From: Rhodococcus sp. SGAir0479
GTDB lineage: Bacteria > Actinomycetota > Actinomycetes > Mycobacteriales > Mycobacteriaceae
Direction: 5' to 3'
Assembly (NCBI RefSeq): GCF_005484805.1
Contig: NZ_CP039432.1
Span: 3,720,001-3,784,000, forward strand
DNA: 64,000 nucleotides
Positions within the stretch are counted from its first letter, which is position 1; the number at the start of each line of letters is the position of its first letter. The position numbers were made by a program, and so were the translations under genes. This document shows positions 63,524-64,000 of the stretch, piece after piece. The notes under the pieces were generated by a model. The model searched no databases, had not been told where the DNA came from, and worked only from the letters and a program-made list of their open reading frames with translations.

Positions 63524-64000
63524 ATGAACGAGCCCACGACACTCAGCCGCCGCGAACGCAACAAGCAGCAGACCCGCGGGAGACTGCTCGACGCGGCGCG
63601 CGAACTGTTCGCCGCACGCGGCGTCGTCAGCACCACGGTCGAGGACATCGCGGACCGGGCAGGGGTCTCCCGCGCGACGTTCTTCAACTATTTCCCCAGC
63701 AAGGACGAGCTGCTCTCGGCGCTGCACGCGAGCCACATGGATTCGATGGCCCGCGTGATCGACCAGCTCCTCGTGCGGGAGCTGACGACGACGGACCGGA
63801 TCGGCGCCCTGTTCGCCGATTTCGTCCGCTCGACCGAACAACTGCCCGGATACCTGAGGGCGGTGACGGGCGAACTCGAGCGCGACCTCGCCTCCCCCGA
63901 GATCAGCGTCGAGCGCACCGAACGCTTCAACGACGAGCTCCTGCGCATTCTCGAACCCGGGATCGCGGCCGGCGAGGTACGAACCGACTACCCGCCCCGT
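63524..64000 (+). CDS. TetR-family regulator, partial (C-terminus outside window)
   Basis: 159 codons visible. The N-terminal HTH is complete: TRGRLLDAARELFAARGVVSTTVEDIADRAGVSRATFFN and then YFPSKDELLSAL, residues about 18-68. The start codon at 63524 follows GGAGGAC. The ligand domain runs past the right edge. It is divergent from the unknown-protein/enoyl-CoA hydratase operon, its probable target. Confidence 0.85.
   Translation, partial: MNEPTTLSRRERNKQQTRGRLLDAARELFAARGVVSTTVEDIADRAGVSRATFFNYFPSKDELLSALHASHMDSMARVIDQLLVRELTTTDRIGALFADFVRSTEQLPGYLRAVTGELERDLASPEISVERTERFNDELLRILEPGIAAGEVRTDYPPR

Overview
The window is high-GC, densely coded actinobacterial DNA. Genes often overlap by 4 bp (ATGA or GTGA), GTG and TTG starts are common, and there is a secreted mycolyltransferase-like esterase and several F420/FMN luciferase-like oxidoreductases. 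Together with an almost complete steroid catabolic gene set and a Tat-exported cholesterol oxidase resembling Rhodococcus equi ChoE, this points to Rhodococcus (possibly the R. equi/Prescottella lineage). No rRNA, tRNA, transposase, integrase or CRISPR array is visible.

Bases 1-42500 form a steroid catabolic island that best matches the cholate (bile-acid) cluster known from Rhodococcus, not the cholesterol cluster. The key marker is a two-domain fused acyl-CoA dehydrogenase of the CasC/FadE34 type (16816-19011). Side-chain degradation: three steroid-CoA ligases (6562-8226, 8567-10231, 37098-38714); CasC; MaoC hydratases (1-592, 14715-15587); SCP-x and FadA5-like thiolases (15587-16804, 19118-20281); an Hsd4A-like dehydrogenase (38999-39937); and a tightly overlapping operon for removal of the last three side-chain carbons (ChsE2-ChsH2-ChsE1-ChsH1-Ltp2, 618-5488). 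Ring degradation: KshA (22905-24059), KstD (30938-32644), HsaA and a paralogue, HsaB, HsaC and HsaD (21433-34326). Several SDRs and SnoaL-fold proteins are candidates for handling the 3-, 7- and 12-hydroxyl groups of bile acids. A KstR-like TetR (20541-21179) and an IclR regulator (34425-35312) lie inside the island. A few apparently unrelated genes (MscS, DUF72, esterase, VOC protein) interrupt it.

Bases 42700-53300 are mostly ordinary or peripheral: VOC protein, amidohydrolase, an Old Yellow Enzyme (OYE), RNase H, AlkA, an ADH/LLM/SDR operon whose SDR carries a frameshift, a LuxR regulator, and a secreted NTF2-like protein divergent from a membrane protein. Bases 53284-57704 hold an aldehyde dehydrogenase, three SnoaL-fold genes and a second OYE. 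The last SnoaL gene is translationally coupled to the OYE, a gene pairing that resembles the BaiE plus BaiCD/BaiH enzymes of gut bile-acid 7-dehydroxylation. Bases 57792-61799 are an ADH/hydrolase/TetR/flavin-monooxygenase operon that looks like an alcohol-ketone-ester route. The right edge has an enoyl-CoA hydratase, a short unknown protein and a partial TetR.

The most notable non-coding signal is a 15-bp palindrome, consensus TCCCGCTNAGCGGGA. By eye it recurs in most divergent promoter regions of the island, including that of the IclR gene, and again before the distant OYE and SnoaL genes. This suggests one regulon joining the core steroid cluster to the SnoaL/OYE genes 10-20 kb away. KstR-like and KstR2-like sites and a hairpin covering the choE ribosome-binding site are further regulatory candidates.
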